Assembly: GCA_965221375.1 (NCBI GenBank)
Contig: OZ244883.1
Coordinates: 372,001-436,000, forward strand
Origin: Poriferisulfidus sp965221375
Lineage (GTDB): Bacteria > Pseudomonadota > Gammaproteobacteria > Poriferisulfidales > Poriferisulfidaceae
Direction of reading: 5' to 3'
Length of the DNA stretch: 64,000 nucleotides
The position numbers and the translations under genes were made by a program. The notes below the pieces were generated by a model, which had not been told where the DNA came from, searched no databases, and saw only the letters and a program-made list of their open reading frames with translations. Numbering within the stretch: position 1 is the stretch's first letter; every line of letters begins with the position of its first letter. Positions 47,310 to 55,416 of the stretch are shown one piece after another.

Positions 47310-47822
47310 TCAGGATAGAAGGTTGTTAAAAAACTCCAAGGCTTGCGAGGAGTCCCACTCGCGCTCGCCGATGGCCCAGTAACGGGCATGCCCTTGTGCG
47401 TCAATCAGAAAAGTGGAGGGAAGCGCACGAACACCCCATCCGTCCAGCTGCAGGTCCTCGTCCATCAGAATCGGAAAACTGACGGGGGTCTCTTCAAGAA
47501 ACTTTTCGATATCGGCGCTGGGGCCGACATGGACGCCAATCACTTCAAAGGCGGTTCCGCCCAACTGTTGGTTGAGGCGGTCCAGCGCGGGCATTTCTCG
47601 GCGACAAGGCGCACACCAGGTGGCCCAAAAGTTAATCAACAGCACGCGACCTCGCTGCTGGTTCAGGCGCCAGTGTTGACCATCCAGAGTTGGCAGTACG
47701 AAATCAGGGGCGAGGTCTCCAGAGGCCGGATTCATGAGTTCCGGTTCCTCTGAGCACCCGGCCAATGCCAGAGTGCAGGCCAGCAGCAGGATCTGCCGGC
47801 TAAGGGAGGAGCGACGGTTCAT
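47310..47822 (-). CDS. TlpA/ResA-like thioredoxin lipoprotein
   Basis: 170 aa with a lipobox ending in Cys23 (LAGC) and a thioredoxin fold whose active site is Cys70-Ala-Pro-Cys73 (FWATWCAPC). Such proteins reduce disulfides in cytochromes or copper proteins outside the cytoplasm. Its start overlaps the mauG-like gene by 23 bp, so the two are translationally linked. In this context the likely client is the SCO-like protein or the apocytochrome encoded upstream (inference). Confidence 0.88.
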   Translation of the reverse strand: MNRRSSLSRQILLLACTLALAGCSEEPELMNPASGDLAPDFVLPTLDGQHWRLNQQRGRVLLINFWATWCAPCRREMPALDRLNQQLGGTAFEVIGVHVGPSADIEKFLEETPVSFPILMDEDLQLDGWGVRALPSTFLIDAQGHARYWAIGEREWDSSQALEFFNNLLS

Positions 47823-49167
47823 GGGCCCAGTTGGGGTCGGTCAAACTCAAGTCTCCGATCGGGGCGGCGAAGGCATCGGCGACAATTTCAGTCACGGTAT
47901 CGCCGGTCAAAGCCCGTAGAAAGGCCTCCAAATCCTGTTTTTCCGTCTCCGTCAGATTGAGCGGCGTAATCAGGGGTGACAGCAACTCATTAGGAATGCC
48001 GCCGCGGTCGTAAAAATCGATTACTTCCCGCAAGGTATCAAATTGACCGTTGTGCATGTAGGGAGCGGTCAGGGTGACGTTACGCAAGCTCTGGGTGCGG
48101 AATTTCCAGCGATCGTTCGGGTTTTCCGTGACCCGATACAGTCCGAGATCGTTGGGCATCCGTTGTTGGGTGACGCTGTCGATCTTTTCATTGGGGACAT
48201 CCGCAAAGACCCCGGGTGCCAGTTGGACGCGGGTTGTGCCGGGCTTCGTCGACTCCAGCGGCTTGTCGAACGTCACGGCATAACCGAGACCGGTGTTGTG
48301 GAATTGCTGGTCGGTAAACAATGCATGATCTTTCGCAATGGTATGGCAGGCGAAGCAGCGGGCTTTGCCTGAAAACAAGGTGAATCCGCGTTTGACATCT
48401 TCCTCCACCGCATCCGGCTGGTTACCAAAATGCCAGCGGTCGAAAGGGGAATCGCCGGCCAGCAGGGTGCGCTGGTAGCTGGCCAGCGCCTGGCCCACCG
48501 TCAGAATGTTGGGCCCCGCGCCGTCGAAAGTCCGTTCAAACAAGCCGTCGTAGTCCTGCATGCGGCTGATCTTGTGGACCAGCCAGCCAATGGAAGGCGC
48601 TGCCATTTCGTTGTGCGCGGTGAGAGGCTGCCAGACCTGGTTTTCAAGGCTGTGTTCGCGACCGTCCAGAAACAGTCGAGTCAGGTAGGCGATGTTGTAG
48701 AGGCTGGGCGAGTTACGTAATACGGAACGGCCTTCGATGCCGACCGCGGTACGCATTTCATTGTTGGTGAAGCCTTGTTCCGGAATATGGCAGGTGGCAC
48801 AGGAGAACGTGTCGTTGAAAGACAGCCGGCGGTCAAAAAAAAGTTTCCGCCCCAGGTCAATTTTCGGCCGCGTCAGCGGGTTGTCGGCCGGGATGGGTAC
48901 GGCGGGCAGACCCAACGGCGGATTTTGCGCGAAGCGGATCAGGTCCTTTTTGATGCCTCGCCGCTGCAGCAGGCTTTTGGAGCGGGTTTCGTAATCCGCA
49001 CTTTCATAGCCTTCCTTGACATCGCCGGGGCCTTGGGTTTGGGTGGCATCAAACGCCTGGGGCGAGTCGACTTCGCCACTGGTTTCAGCACCCGCCGATG
49101 CAATCAGACTGAAACCGATGCCAATGGCGAGGCACGTGCGGAGGCGAGGCCAGGCCATCGGAAGCAT
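47800..49167 (-). CDS. mauG: MauG-like dihaem cytochrome c peroxidase family protein
   Basis: 455 aa periplasmic protein with a signal peptide to about residue 27 and two haem c sites, CATCH at 123-127 and CFACH at 271-275, in the layout of the CcpA/MauG family (PYMHNGQFDTL near the C-terminus). MauG makes tryptophan-derived quinone cofactors; the peroxidase branch removes H2O2. In Hyphomicrobium sp. VS a mauG gene accompanies mtoX. Here it is 8 bp downstream of the SCO-like gene in the mtoX run. Either cofactor maturation of MtoX or removal of the peroxide that MtoX makes would fit. Confidence 0.85.
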   Translation of the reverse strand: MLPMAWPRLRTCLAIGIGFSLIASAGAETSGEVDSPQAFDATQTQGPGDVKEGYESADYETRSKSLLQRRGIKKDLIRFAQNPPLGLPAVPIPADNPLTRPKIDLGRKLFFDRRLSFNDTFSCATCHIPEQGFTNNEMRTAVGIEGRSVLRNSPSLYNIAYLTRLFLDGREHSLENQVWQPLTAHNEMAAPSIGWLVHKISRMQDYDGLFERTFDGAGPNILTVGQALASYQRTLLAGDSPFDRWHFGNQPDAVEEDVKRGFTLFSGKARCFACHTIAKDHALFTDQQFHNTGLGYAVTFDKPLESTKPGTTRVQLAPGVFADVPNEKIDSVTQQRMPNDLGLYRVTENPNDRWKFRTQSLRNVTLTAPYMHNGQFDTLREVIDFYDRGGIPNELLSPLITPLNLTETEKQDLEAFLRALTGDTVTEIVADAFAAPIGDLSLTDPNWAHEPSLLP

Positions 49168-49175
49168 GGAAGTTT

Positions 49176-49871
49176 TCAGAGCGTCGATTCTTCCATGAGC
49201 AACGTTTCAAGATCGCTCAGTAACAGGTCGGGATGGAGAAAGGAGACACTGTAAATATTGCGAATCCGACGCTCACGGTCGATCAAATACACCCGCAGCA
49301 TGTGGGCGTAGTCGCCCGTGTAACGTCCCTCTTCATCGTATTCGGCAATGGTGTATTGGCCATAGTCATCCAGAATCGGCTCCAGGGCGGCTCGGTCGGG
49401 AGCCGTCAAAAACTGCCAGTCGACGCCTTTTTCACCCAGCCCACGCCCGAACTCACGCATCACTTCGGGCGAGTCGTGGTCCGGATCGAAGGACATGGAA
49501 AGCAGCCGCGTGGCCGCCGCCAGATCCGGTCGCGTTTCCATTTTTTTCTGCAGTTTGTGAAAGACCGCATTGGCGAGGGGACAACCATTGATGTCCGAGC
49601 AGCGCGTATAGATGAAACTGAACAGCACCAAGCGGTCTCCCATGAGATCGAGCAACTGCGCCGGTTGGCCATCTTCGAGCAACACGTTTCCATTGGCGGC
49701 CTGCATAATCGGGGGCAACTTGTAAGTGCCTGGGGCCGGAGGCGGGTAATCCAAAGCCCGCCAGCCGGGGGCGAGCACCTCTGGCTGTGAAGAAGCAAAC
49801 GTGGGAAGGACACAGGTCGCAACCAGCAGACCTATGGCCAAGCGTACGGGAGTCACCAAGTTCAAAAGCAT
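49176..49871 (-). CDS. SCO1/SenC-family copper chaperone, MtoX-associated
   Basis: 231 aa with an N-terminal signal or anchor (about 8-27). The thioredoxin-like SCO fold is clear, with the distal copper-ligand His190 in DYAHMLRVYLID. The copper site is unusual: Cys91 and Cys97 (RCSDINGC) are five residues apart in place of the usual CxxxC. The ATG at 49871 has AGGAGG eight bases upstream. A SCO gene is a known neighbour of mtoX, whose product contains copper. Confidence 0.87.
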   Translation of the reverse strand: MLLNLVTPVRLAIGLLVATCVLPTFASSQPEVLAPGWRALDYPPPAPGTYKLPPIMQAANGNVLLEDGQPAQLLDLMGDRLVLFSFIYTRCSDINGCPLANAVFHKLQKKMETRPDLAAATRLLSMSFDPDHDSPEVMREFGRGLGEKGVDWQFLTAPDRAALEPILDDYGQYTIAEYDEEGRYTGDYAHMLRVYLIDRERRIRNIYSVSFLHPDLLLSDLETLLMEESTL

Positions 49872-49936
49872 CAAGAAAACCTCCTTTGAGGAAATATTGT
49901 ATTAGTCTTTTGTCACAAGTTCAGGGTTCCCGTTGC

Positions 49937-49970
49937 AAGAAAAAGCCGCCCCGGCAAAACGGGGCGGCTT
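49937..49970 (-). terminator. Rho-independent terminator after mtoX
   Basis: An 11 bp GC-rich stem (49943-49953 with 49960-49970, AAGCCGCCCCG / CGGGGCGGCTT) with a 6-base loop, followed on the minus strand by TTTCTT. It lies between mtoX and the SCO-like gene, so it should reduce expression of the downstream genes relative to mtoX. Confidence 0.8.
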
Positions 49971-50007
49971 CAGGCTTATCGTGGCGGGAGACCCGCCTTC
50001 GATTTAA

Positions 50008-51351
50008 TTACTCAGCCGCGGCAACTCTGGCACGCGATGCGGATTTGCCTCCGTAGAGCGAATAGGCGCCGAAGCGCATCTGGTGCGAACGCCCCAGCTT
50101 GTGCTCATAGAAGTCAATGGTCCACTGGTGCTTCAGCTCATTGCCGTCCCAGTGATACAGCTTGACATACTGCTCATCGGCTTCGCCGGTCTTATCCCAG
50201 TTGCCCAGCAGCGAACTGGAGTAATAGAGGCGCGCGCCGTCCCAGCTTTGCGACACCATGTTGACCTGACTGCCAATCGCTGCCTCAAGAACCTGGTGGG
50301 GATTGTGCGGGTCACTGATATCGAAGTAGCGGGTCATGCCATCCAAAAACGTGTTAATCCACAGGCCGGTGTCGTCCGCAGTAATGGAAATGTCTACCGG
50401 CAACGGTATTTTGGAGGGATCGCCAACGTCCGCAACTGCTTTGCCGTGCCATTCACCGGCTTCATCTTCATACAGCAACCAGAGTTGCGAGGTCAGTGCC
50501 GTGGTGGTGAAGCAATAGCGGTGATTGGGGTCCCAGGCGCAACGAATTTCCAGCGGCGCTCCAGGCACGTCCAGCACCTTGAGCGGTTTGCGCTCATGCA
50601 TGTTCCAGACCACCATGGTGTTGCCGAAGCGCTGCATGGCAGCTTGGTCTTTGAGCATCTGGCCGAAATCCATCATGTAATTGGACCATCCGGTGAAGGA
50701 GGACGTGAGCATGACGTTGCTCTCGGCCTTCACGCGCACGTCGTATCCATACCCGTCGGCATGCTGGCCGGTTTTGACTGCATCACGCAGATCGGCATCG
50801 GTCGGCATCCAGTGGGTAGCCACAAACTCGCCCTGGTTGTTGTACTCGGCAAGACCGGTACGACCACCGTGATCGACGTTGTTGGATAGCGCCGAAATCA
50901 TCATGCGTCCCGGCAGTGCGTAGAACGTGTGCGGACCGACCAGACCACCGGTTTTTTCCACATAATCAGTGATGACTTTGTGCAGAGCCGGCTGGCGCGG
51001 ATTGGAATAGATGTCGAAGATAAAAATCTTGTTGGAGTCCAAACCGCCGGCCCAAAGATATTTGCGGTCGTCGCTGAGACCCGAATGATGGGCTTCGTTG
51101 CGTCCGCCTACAGAAAGCACGCTGACGATCTGGGCATAGGTTTGGGATTCGGGGTTGACGTCGATCGTGACCAGTTTGTCCTGCTCGTCACCAAGGCCCT
51201 CGACCCCCAGAGTCCAGACATAGACGTAATCTTCTTGACCTTGAATTTTCGCCATATACGGCGACATGCAGGTTTCATCGGCCTGCGCCGGCATGGCCCA
51301 CGCAAACATGGCCGCCATCGCCAGGCCTGTTCCAAAAATCTTGTGTTTCAT
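50008..51351 (-). CDS. mtoX: Methanethiol oxidase (SBP56/SELENBP1 family)
   Basis: 447 aa protein of the selenium-binding protein 56 family, a seven-bladed propeller. In Hyphomicrobium sp. VS this family is the copper-containing methanethiol oxidase, converting CH3SH with O2 and water to formaldehyde, H2S and H2O2. A signal peptide (MKHKIFGTGLAMAAMFAWAM..AQA) sends it to the periplasm. Visible family stretches include EAHHSGLSDDRKYLWAGGLD and DGYGYDVRVKAESNVMLTSSF, with several His residues able to bind copper. I chose the ATG at 51351 with GAGGAA upstream; the frame is open to 51405. It heads the run sco-mauG-tlpA-fdhB-fdhA, with a terminator just downstream. Confidence 0.92.
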   Translation of the reverse strand: MKHKIFGTGLAMAAMFAWAMPAQADETCMSPYMAKIQGQEDYVYVWTLGVEGLGDEQDKLVTIDVNPESQTYAQIVSVLSVGGRNEAHHSGLSDDRKYLWAGGLDSNKIFIFDIYSNPRQPALHKVITDYVEKTGGLVGPHTFYALPGRMMISALSNNVDHGGRTGLAEYNNQGEFVATHWMPTDADLRDAVKTGQHADGYGYDVRVKAESNVMLTSSFTGWSNYMMDFGQMLKDQAAMQRFGNTMVVWNMHERKPLKVLDVPGAPLEIRCAWDPNHRYCFTTTALTSQLWLLYEDEAGEWHGKAVADVGDPSKIPLPVDISITADDTGLWINTFLDGMTRYFDISDPHNPHQVLEAAIGSQVNMVSQSWDGARLYYSSSLLGNWDKTGEADEQYVKLYHWDGNELKHQWTIDFYEHKLGRSHQMRFGAYSLYGGKSASRARVAAAE

Positions 51352-51443
51352 AAATTCCTCAATGGCTAAGTTTTCAATAATTCCCGGCTTCAGCAGCCGA
51401 CACACCCCCTACGGGCGCATCCGACTCGGTATCGCCTGCCTCA

Positions 51444-51471
51444 ATTATGGACGAATCTGGCGGTGCGTCAA
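51444..51471 (-). promoter_or_regulatory. Probable sigma-70 promoter of the mtoX operon
   Basis: On the minus strand TTGACG (51471-51466) and CATAAT (51449-51444) are separated by 16 bases. The expected transcript start near 51437 leaves an 85-base leader that contains a small hairpin (CGGCT / AGCCG, in the 51383-51398 area). Confidence 0.55.
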
Positions 51472-51615
51472 GTTGCAGGGCAGCCGAAAAAGTGCGTCTC
51501 ATCCGGTTTGCCCCCGAATAGGGGCGATGCAAGCAGCGTCGAGGAGCATTGCCGAGCGAAGGATATTGAGCGTTTAAAGTATGATAAGAAATTCAAAATA
51601 TCGCCTCCAATAGGG

Positions 51616-51945
51616 ATGTCCAAGGATTTTGTCACGTTGACCGAGCGCGCGGCGGTTCGCATTCAAGAGCAACTGCCCAAGGACGAGGAAGGGGTCGCCT
51701 TGCGTCTGGCTGCACGGCGGCTGGAGGACGGAAGTTTCCATTACGCCATGGGGTTTGATGATCAACATCGCGAAGGGGATCAGCGTTTCAGTGTTCAAAA
51801 GATACCGTTGGTGATCGGAGCCGACAGCCTCGCATTGATACGAGGGATGACTGTCGATTTTGCCGAACTGGAGCCGGGCGAGACCCGCTTTGTTTTTCTC
51901 AACCCCAATGATCCCGCCTACAAACCTCCGACCGAACCGTTGTGA
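51616..51945 (+). CDS. IscA/HesB-like protein lacking all cysteines
   Basis: 109 aa with the A-type carrier fold pattern: VTLTERAAVRIQEQL at the start, then RLAARRLEDGSFHYAMGFDD where IscA has its first Cys, then VIGADSLALIRGMTVDF and FVFLNPND. The three cluster-ligand cysteines are absent, including the C-terminal CGC, which is replaced by AYKPP; the protein has no Cys at all. It therefore cannot hold an Fe-S cluster in the usual way. The ATG at 51616 matches the family start. It overlaps the kinase gene by 4 bp and is divergent from mtoX. Confidence 0.75.
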   Translation: MSKDFVTLTERAAVRIQEQLPKDEEGVALRLAARRLEDGSFHYAMGFDDQHREGDQRFSVQKIPLVIGADSLALIRGMTVDFAELEPGETRFVFLNPNDPAYKPPTEPL

Positions 51946-52853
51946 CGCTTGAACTGCCCGATGTTTCCGCGTGGTGGGTGCTGATCCCGTTGGCGGGGGC
52001 GGCGGGTTTCATTCTGTGGGTCTATTGGCGACGAGTTCTGCCGTATGCGGTGATCCGGCAGTGGGCGTTTCGGATGCGCGGCGGGGACTTGTCCGCGCGC
52101 ATGCATCCTCCACGCGCGGGCAATTTCGCTGAGCTGGCGGTAGACCTGAATGTGTTGGCGGAAATGATTCAGACGTTGTCCCGGGACACCGAAGAGCAGC
52201 TGCAGGGGTTTCGCGAATACACGGCGATGAAAGAGCGGGCGCACATGTCCGGCGAACTGCACGACTCGCTGGCGCAGACTTTGGCGGGCATCAAAATCCA
52301 GGTGCGGGTATTGGATGAGACCCTGCACCAGGGCGATGAAGCGCAAGCCTGGCAGGAGTTGGAGCGTATCGAGGGCAATCTGGAACAGGCGAACCATGAG
52401 TTGCGTGAACTCATCGCTCATTTGCGGGCACCCATTGAAGGGTCCGGACTATTGCCGAAGGTGGAGCAAGTGGTGGAGCGCTTCCGTCACGATTGTCCTG
52501 AGACGCAAATTTTCGTGCAGTCGCAGTGGGAGGATTTGCTGCTGCCTGCCGAGCAGGAACTGCAGATTGTGCGCATCATTCAGGAGGCGTTGGCGAATGT
52601 GCGCAAGCATGCGCAAGCCAGTACGGTACGCATCATGATTGCCGGCGATGCGCAAAGCCGACAGTGCCGAGTGCTTGTGGAAGATGACGGAGTGGGTTTG
52701 AAAAAGGTCCCGCAGGAAAATGTTGCCGGTCGTCACATTGGTTTGAATTTGTTGCGCGAGCGGGCGCGACGCCTGGGGGGCGAATTACGGGTGGAGAGCG
52801 AGCCGGGGGAGGGTGTGCAAGTGGCGCTCAACTTCAAGGCCATGCAGGAATGA
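51942..52853 (+). CDS. NarX-type sensor histidine kinase
   Basis: 303 aa HisKA_3 kinase. One membrane helix (about 11-29), a HAMP-like stretch (about 30-85), the phospho-His107 in SGELHDSLAQTLAG, and a C-terminal HATPase with ANVRKHA and GVGLKK. There is no periplasmic sensor loop and no PAS or GAF domain, so the input is unclear; it may come through the membrane segment or the IscA-like partner. GTG start. It overlaps both neighbours by 4 bp. Confidence 0.88.
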   Translation: MTLELPDVSAWWVLIPLAGAAGFILWVYWRRVLPYAVIRQWAFRMRGGDLSARMHPPRAGNFAELAVDLNVLAEMIQTLSRDTEEQLQGFREYTAMKERAHMSGELHDSLAQTLAGIKIQVRVLDETLHQGDEAQAWQELERIEGNLEQANHELRELIAHLRAPIEGSGLLPKVEQVVERFRHDCPETQIFVQSQWEDLLLPAEQELQIVRIIQEALANVRKHAQASTVRIMIAGDAQSRQCRVLVEDDGVGLKKVPQENVAGRHIGLNLLRERARRLGGELRVESEPGEGVQVALNFKAMQE

Positions 52854-53539
52854 AAGCTCTCAAGGTCACCATCATTGATGACCACACGTTGTTTCGTGAT
52901 GGTTTGCGGGGATTGCTGGAGCGTCACGGGCTGAAGGTGCTGGATTCGGTGGGCGATGCGCAGGCCGGCTATGCGGCGTTAGATCGACAAAGTCCCGATG
53001 TGGTGTTGCTGGATTTGCGCTTGCCAGGCACGGGCGGTTTGGAGATTTTGCGGGAATTGCGCAAGGATGCAAATTGCCCGCCCGTGGTGATGTTGACCAC
53101 CAGCGATCAGGAAGCGGATCTGGTGGAGGCGTTACGGACGGGGGCAAGCGGTTATTTACTCAAAGACATGGAACCGGACGATCTGGTGGTTGCGTTGCGT
53201 GCGATCGTGTCGGGTGAGACCGTAGTGGCGCCCAGTCTGGCCCCGGCTTTGGCGCGGGTGGTCCAAGGTCACGAGCCGCAAGCTTCAAAGGAGGACGAAA
53301 CCCCCTTTGATGTTTTGACGCCGCGCGAGCGGGAAATTCTGGCGCTGTTGGCGGAGGGGTTGAGTAACCGGGGAATTGCGAATAGTTTGGGAATTTCCGA
53401 AGGCACCGTCAAGGTGCATGTCAAGGCCATTTTGCGAAAACTGCAACTGACATCAAGGGTGATGGCGGCCGTGTTGGCGGTCGAGCATGGGTTGGGGGGC
53501 AAGAAATTTCCGGCTCAACCCGACACGGAATCGGACTAG
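52850..53539 (+). CDS. NarL/FixJ-family response regulator
   Basis: 229 aa: receiver domain (1-120) with phospho-Asp55 in VVLLDLRLPG, acidic pair Asp10-Asp11 and Lys in LLKDM, then a LuxR-type helix-turn-helix (about 160-220, LTPREREILALLAEGLSNRGIA as the start of the motif). It is cotranscribed with the kinase. Candidate targets are the divergent mtoX operon and the porin genes downstream; this is inference from position. Confidence 0.9.
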   Translation: MKALKVTIIDDHTLFRDGLRGLLERHGLKVLDSVGDAQAGYAALDRQSPDVVLLDLRLPGTGGLEILRELRKDANCPPVVMLTTSDQEADLVEALRTGASGYLLKDMEPDDLVVALRAIVSGETVVAPSLAPALARVVQGHEPQASKEDETPFDVLTPREREILALLAEGLSNRGIANSLGISEGTVKVHVKAILRKLQLTSRVMAAVLAVEHGLGGKKFPAQPDTESD

Positions 53540-53751
53540 TCAGAGATAGATAAAGGTACAATAAGAGTTCGATAGAGGTCTGAAGAAAAACAAGGAAGTT
53601 TTTCGTGAGCCGCCTGTGGTATATGCAGGGAGCGGAACGGTAGTTGAACGGAGAATTAAACTCCCAACAACGTAATCATCTTGTAACTTTTTCTCTATAT
53701 TATTGTCCGAATAAATAACCCACTTTTTAGAACAAGGAGGTTCATACGAAC

Positions 53752-55272
53752 ATGTGGTTCCGATACATCCCGACGTCTGTTGCACTGGCATTGGCAATGA
53801 CCTTGCCGTCTGTGACTGTGGCATCTCCCTCAGAAATTGAGCATCTGAAGCAGGAAAATGCGCAGATGAAGGAAATGCTTATGCAGATGCAGGAGCAACT
53901 GCAGGAAGTCATCATGAAAACCAAGGCCATGGAGCAGGCTGCGAAGGAAGGCAAAGACAAGAAAGGCGTGGTCAAATCCCAGAAGGAGAACATCACCATC
54001 TCCACGACCGGCGGGGGCATTCAGGTCAAATCCAACACGGGCAGCCAGTTCAAGATTGGTGCTCGTTTAATGTTCGATCACTATTCTTACGATGAATTTT
54101 GGAATAGTACGGCCGATGATGAGGCGGAAGAAAATGAAATTCGTCGCGCCCGTTTCACGCTAAGTGGCAACACGGGCAAGCATTGGTCGTACAAGTTCAC
54201 CACCGATATTAATCACGAGGGTGGACGCGCCAGTGTGGATACCGGTTTTGTGCAATACGCTAGCAAGCCGATGTACGTCAGATTTGGCAAATTCAAACGT
54301 CCGGCCATGGTGGAAGAGCGTACCAGTTCCAAGTGGCTTTCTACGATGGAACGTTCAATCGTGAGCGAATTGTCGGGGACTTTCACCGGCAAGCCTTCTT
54401 TCGGCGGTGTTGGAGTCGGGTTCGCCACCAAAGGCGATATGCCGATGAGTGGTGCGCTGGGCATCTTCGATGATGAAGTCGATGAAGATGATGGAGCGGA
54501 TATCTATGGCTTGGGTGCGCGCTTCTCAATCTCCCCGAAATTCGATGACCATTCCTTCATGCATGCAGGCCTGTCGTACTACAACGTCGACTACAAGGGT
54601 AAAGACTTCCGTATGCGTTCACGCCTGGGCGTACGTAGCGATGGCAAAGTCCACCCGTTTGAAACCGATCAGATGAAAACCGATGATATTGATCAGATAG
54701 GTGTGGAACTTGCCTATGTGCGTGGTCCCTTCTCTCTGCAGGGCGAATTCATGAATGTGGAGTCCGATGGTACCAATGACGAGGGTTGTGGTGCTGTGAC
54801 GCACAACGGTCGAAGCGGAGACAATCTCCTGTTTACTCGGGAAGGTGAAAATACCTGCGATATTGAAATGGATGGCCTTTATGCGCAGGCCGCTTACACG
54901 CTTACGGGCGAGACGCGCGGCTATTCGGCATCCTCGGGCGCATTCAAGTCCATCAAGCCGAAAGATGAAATGGGAGCCTGGGAAGTGGTGCTTCGTTATG
55001 AAGATGCCGAAGTCGATATTCCGGGGCGCAACATCAGTGCTGATTTGGAGCGTCTGGTGGTCGGCTTGAACTGGTATGTCAACAAGAACGTCAAGTTCAT
55101 GTTGAACTATGTGGATTCGGAGATTGACGATTGCTCCAGCAGCGGTGTGACTGCCACAGATTCGAACGGTGAGAATCCAATTTCATACACGGGTTGGTCG
55201 CACAAGAAATGTGGCAATAACAACGAAGATAGTGGCAATGCACTCACATTGCGAGGCCAGTACGTGTTCTGA
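53752..55272 (+). CDS. OprO/OprP-type porin with N-terminal coiled coil
   Basis: 506 aa outer-membrane porin. A signal peptide (to about residue 24) is followed by a coiled coil (about 26-65, EIEHLKQENAQMKEML and on), a linker, and a 16-strand-type barrel from about 95 to the terminal Phe. Barrel stretches such as RRARFTLSGNTGKHWSYKF are those of phosphate-selective porins. GGAGG precedes the ATG by 10 bases. The many Asp and Glu residues in the loops argue against simple anion selectivity. The upstream 210 bp is AT-rich and presumably regulatory. A strong terminator follows. Confidence 0.88.
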   Translation: MWFRYIPTSVALALAMTLPSVTVASPSEIEHLKQENAQMKEMLMQMQEQLQEVIMKTKAMEQAAKEGKDKKGVVKSQKENITISTTGGGIQVKSNTGSQFKIGARLMFDHYSYDEFWNSTADDEAEENEIRRARFTLSGNTGKHWSYKFTTDINHEGGRASVDTGFVQYASKPMYVRFGKFKRPAMVEERTSSKWLSTMERSIVSELSGTFTGKPSFGGVGVGFATKGDMPMSGALGIFDDEVDEDDGADIYGLGARFSISPKFDDHSFMHAGLSYYNVDYKGKDFRMRSRLGVRSDGKVHPFETDQMKTDDIDQIGVELAYVRGPFSLQGEFMNVESDGTNDEGCGAVTHNGRSGDNLLFTREGENTCDIEMDGLYAQAAYTLTGETRGYSASSGAFKSIKPKDEMGAWEVVLRYEDAEVDIPGRNISADLERLVVGLNWYVNKNVKFMLNYVDSEIDDCSSSGVTATDSNGENPISYTGWSHKKCGNNNEDSGNALTLRGQYVF

Positions 55273-55328
55273 TTCGGGTTTAGGGTCAGGCGTGCTGCCG
55301 GAAGTCGTCGTTTGATCCACCTGTTCCT

Positions 55329-55359
55329 AATCCGCCGCCTTCTGGGCGGCGGATTTTTT
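55329..55359 (+). terminator. Rho-independent terminator after the first porin
   Basis: Perfect 11 bp stem (AATCCGCCGCC / GGCGGCGGATT) with a 5-base loop, followed by TTTT. It isolates the first porin from the second. Confidence 0.85.
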
Positions 55360-55380
55360 GCACGTCAGGTTTCGGGCGGA

Positions 55381-55409
55381 TTTTTCAAAGTCGCGCAATG
55401 TGCTACACT
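55381..55409 (+). promoter_or_regulatory. Probable promoter of the second porin
   Basis: TACACT at 55404-55409 with a TG two bases upstream (extended -10), and a T-rich weak -35 17 bases before it. The predicted transcript start nearly coincides with the ATG at 55417. Confidence 0.4.
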
Positions 55410-55416
55410 CAAACCT

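Noticed and set aside
50008..51351. Naming the SBP56 gene only as a selenium-binding protein
   Set aside because: The gene context with SCO and MauG genes and the signal peptide match the methanethiol oxidase operon, so the enzyme function is the better call.
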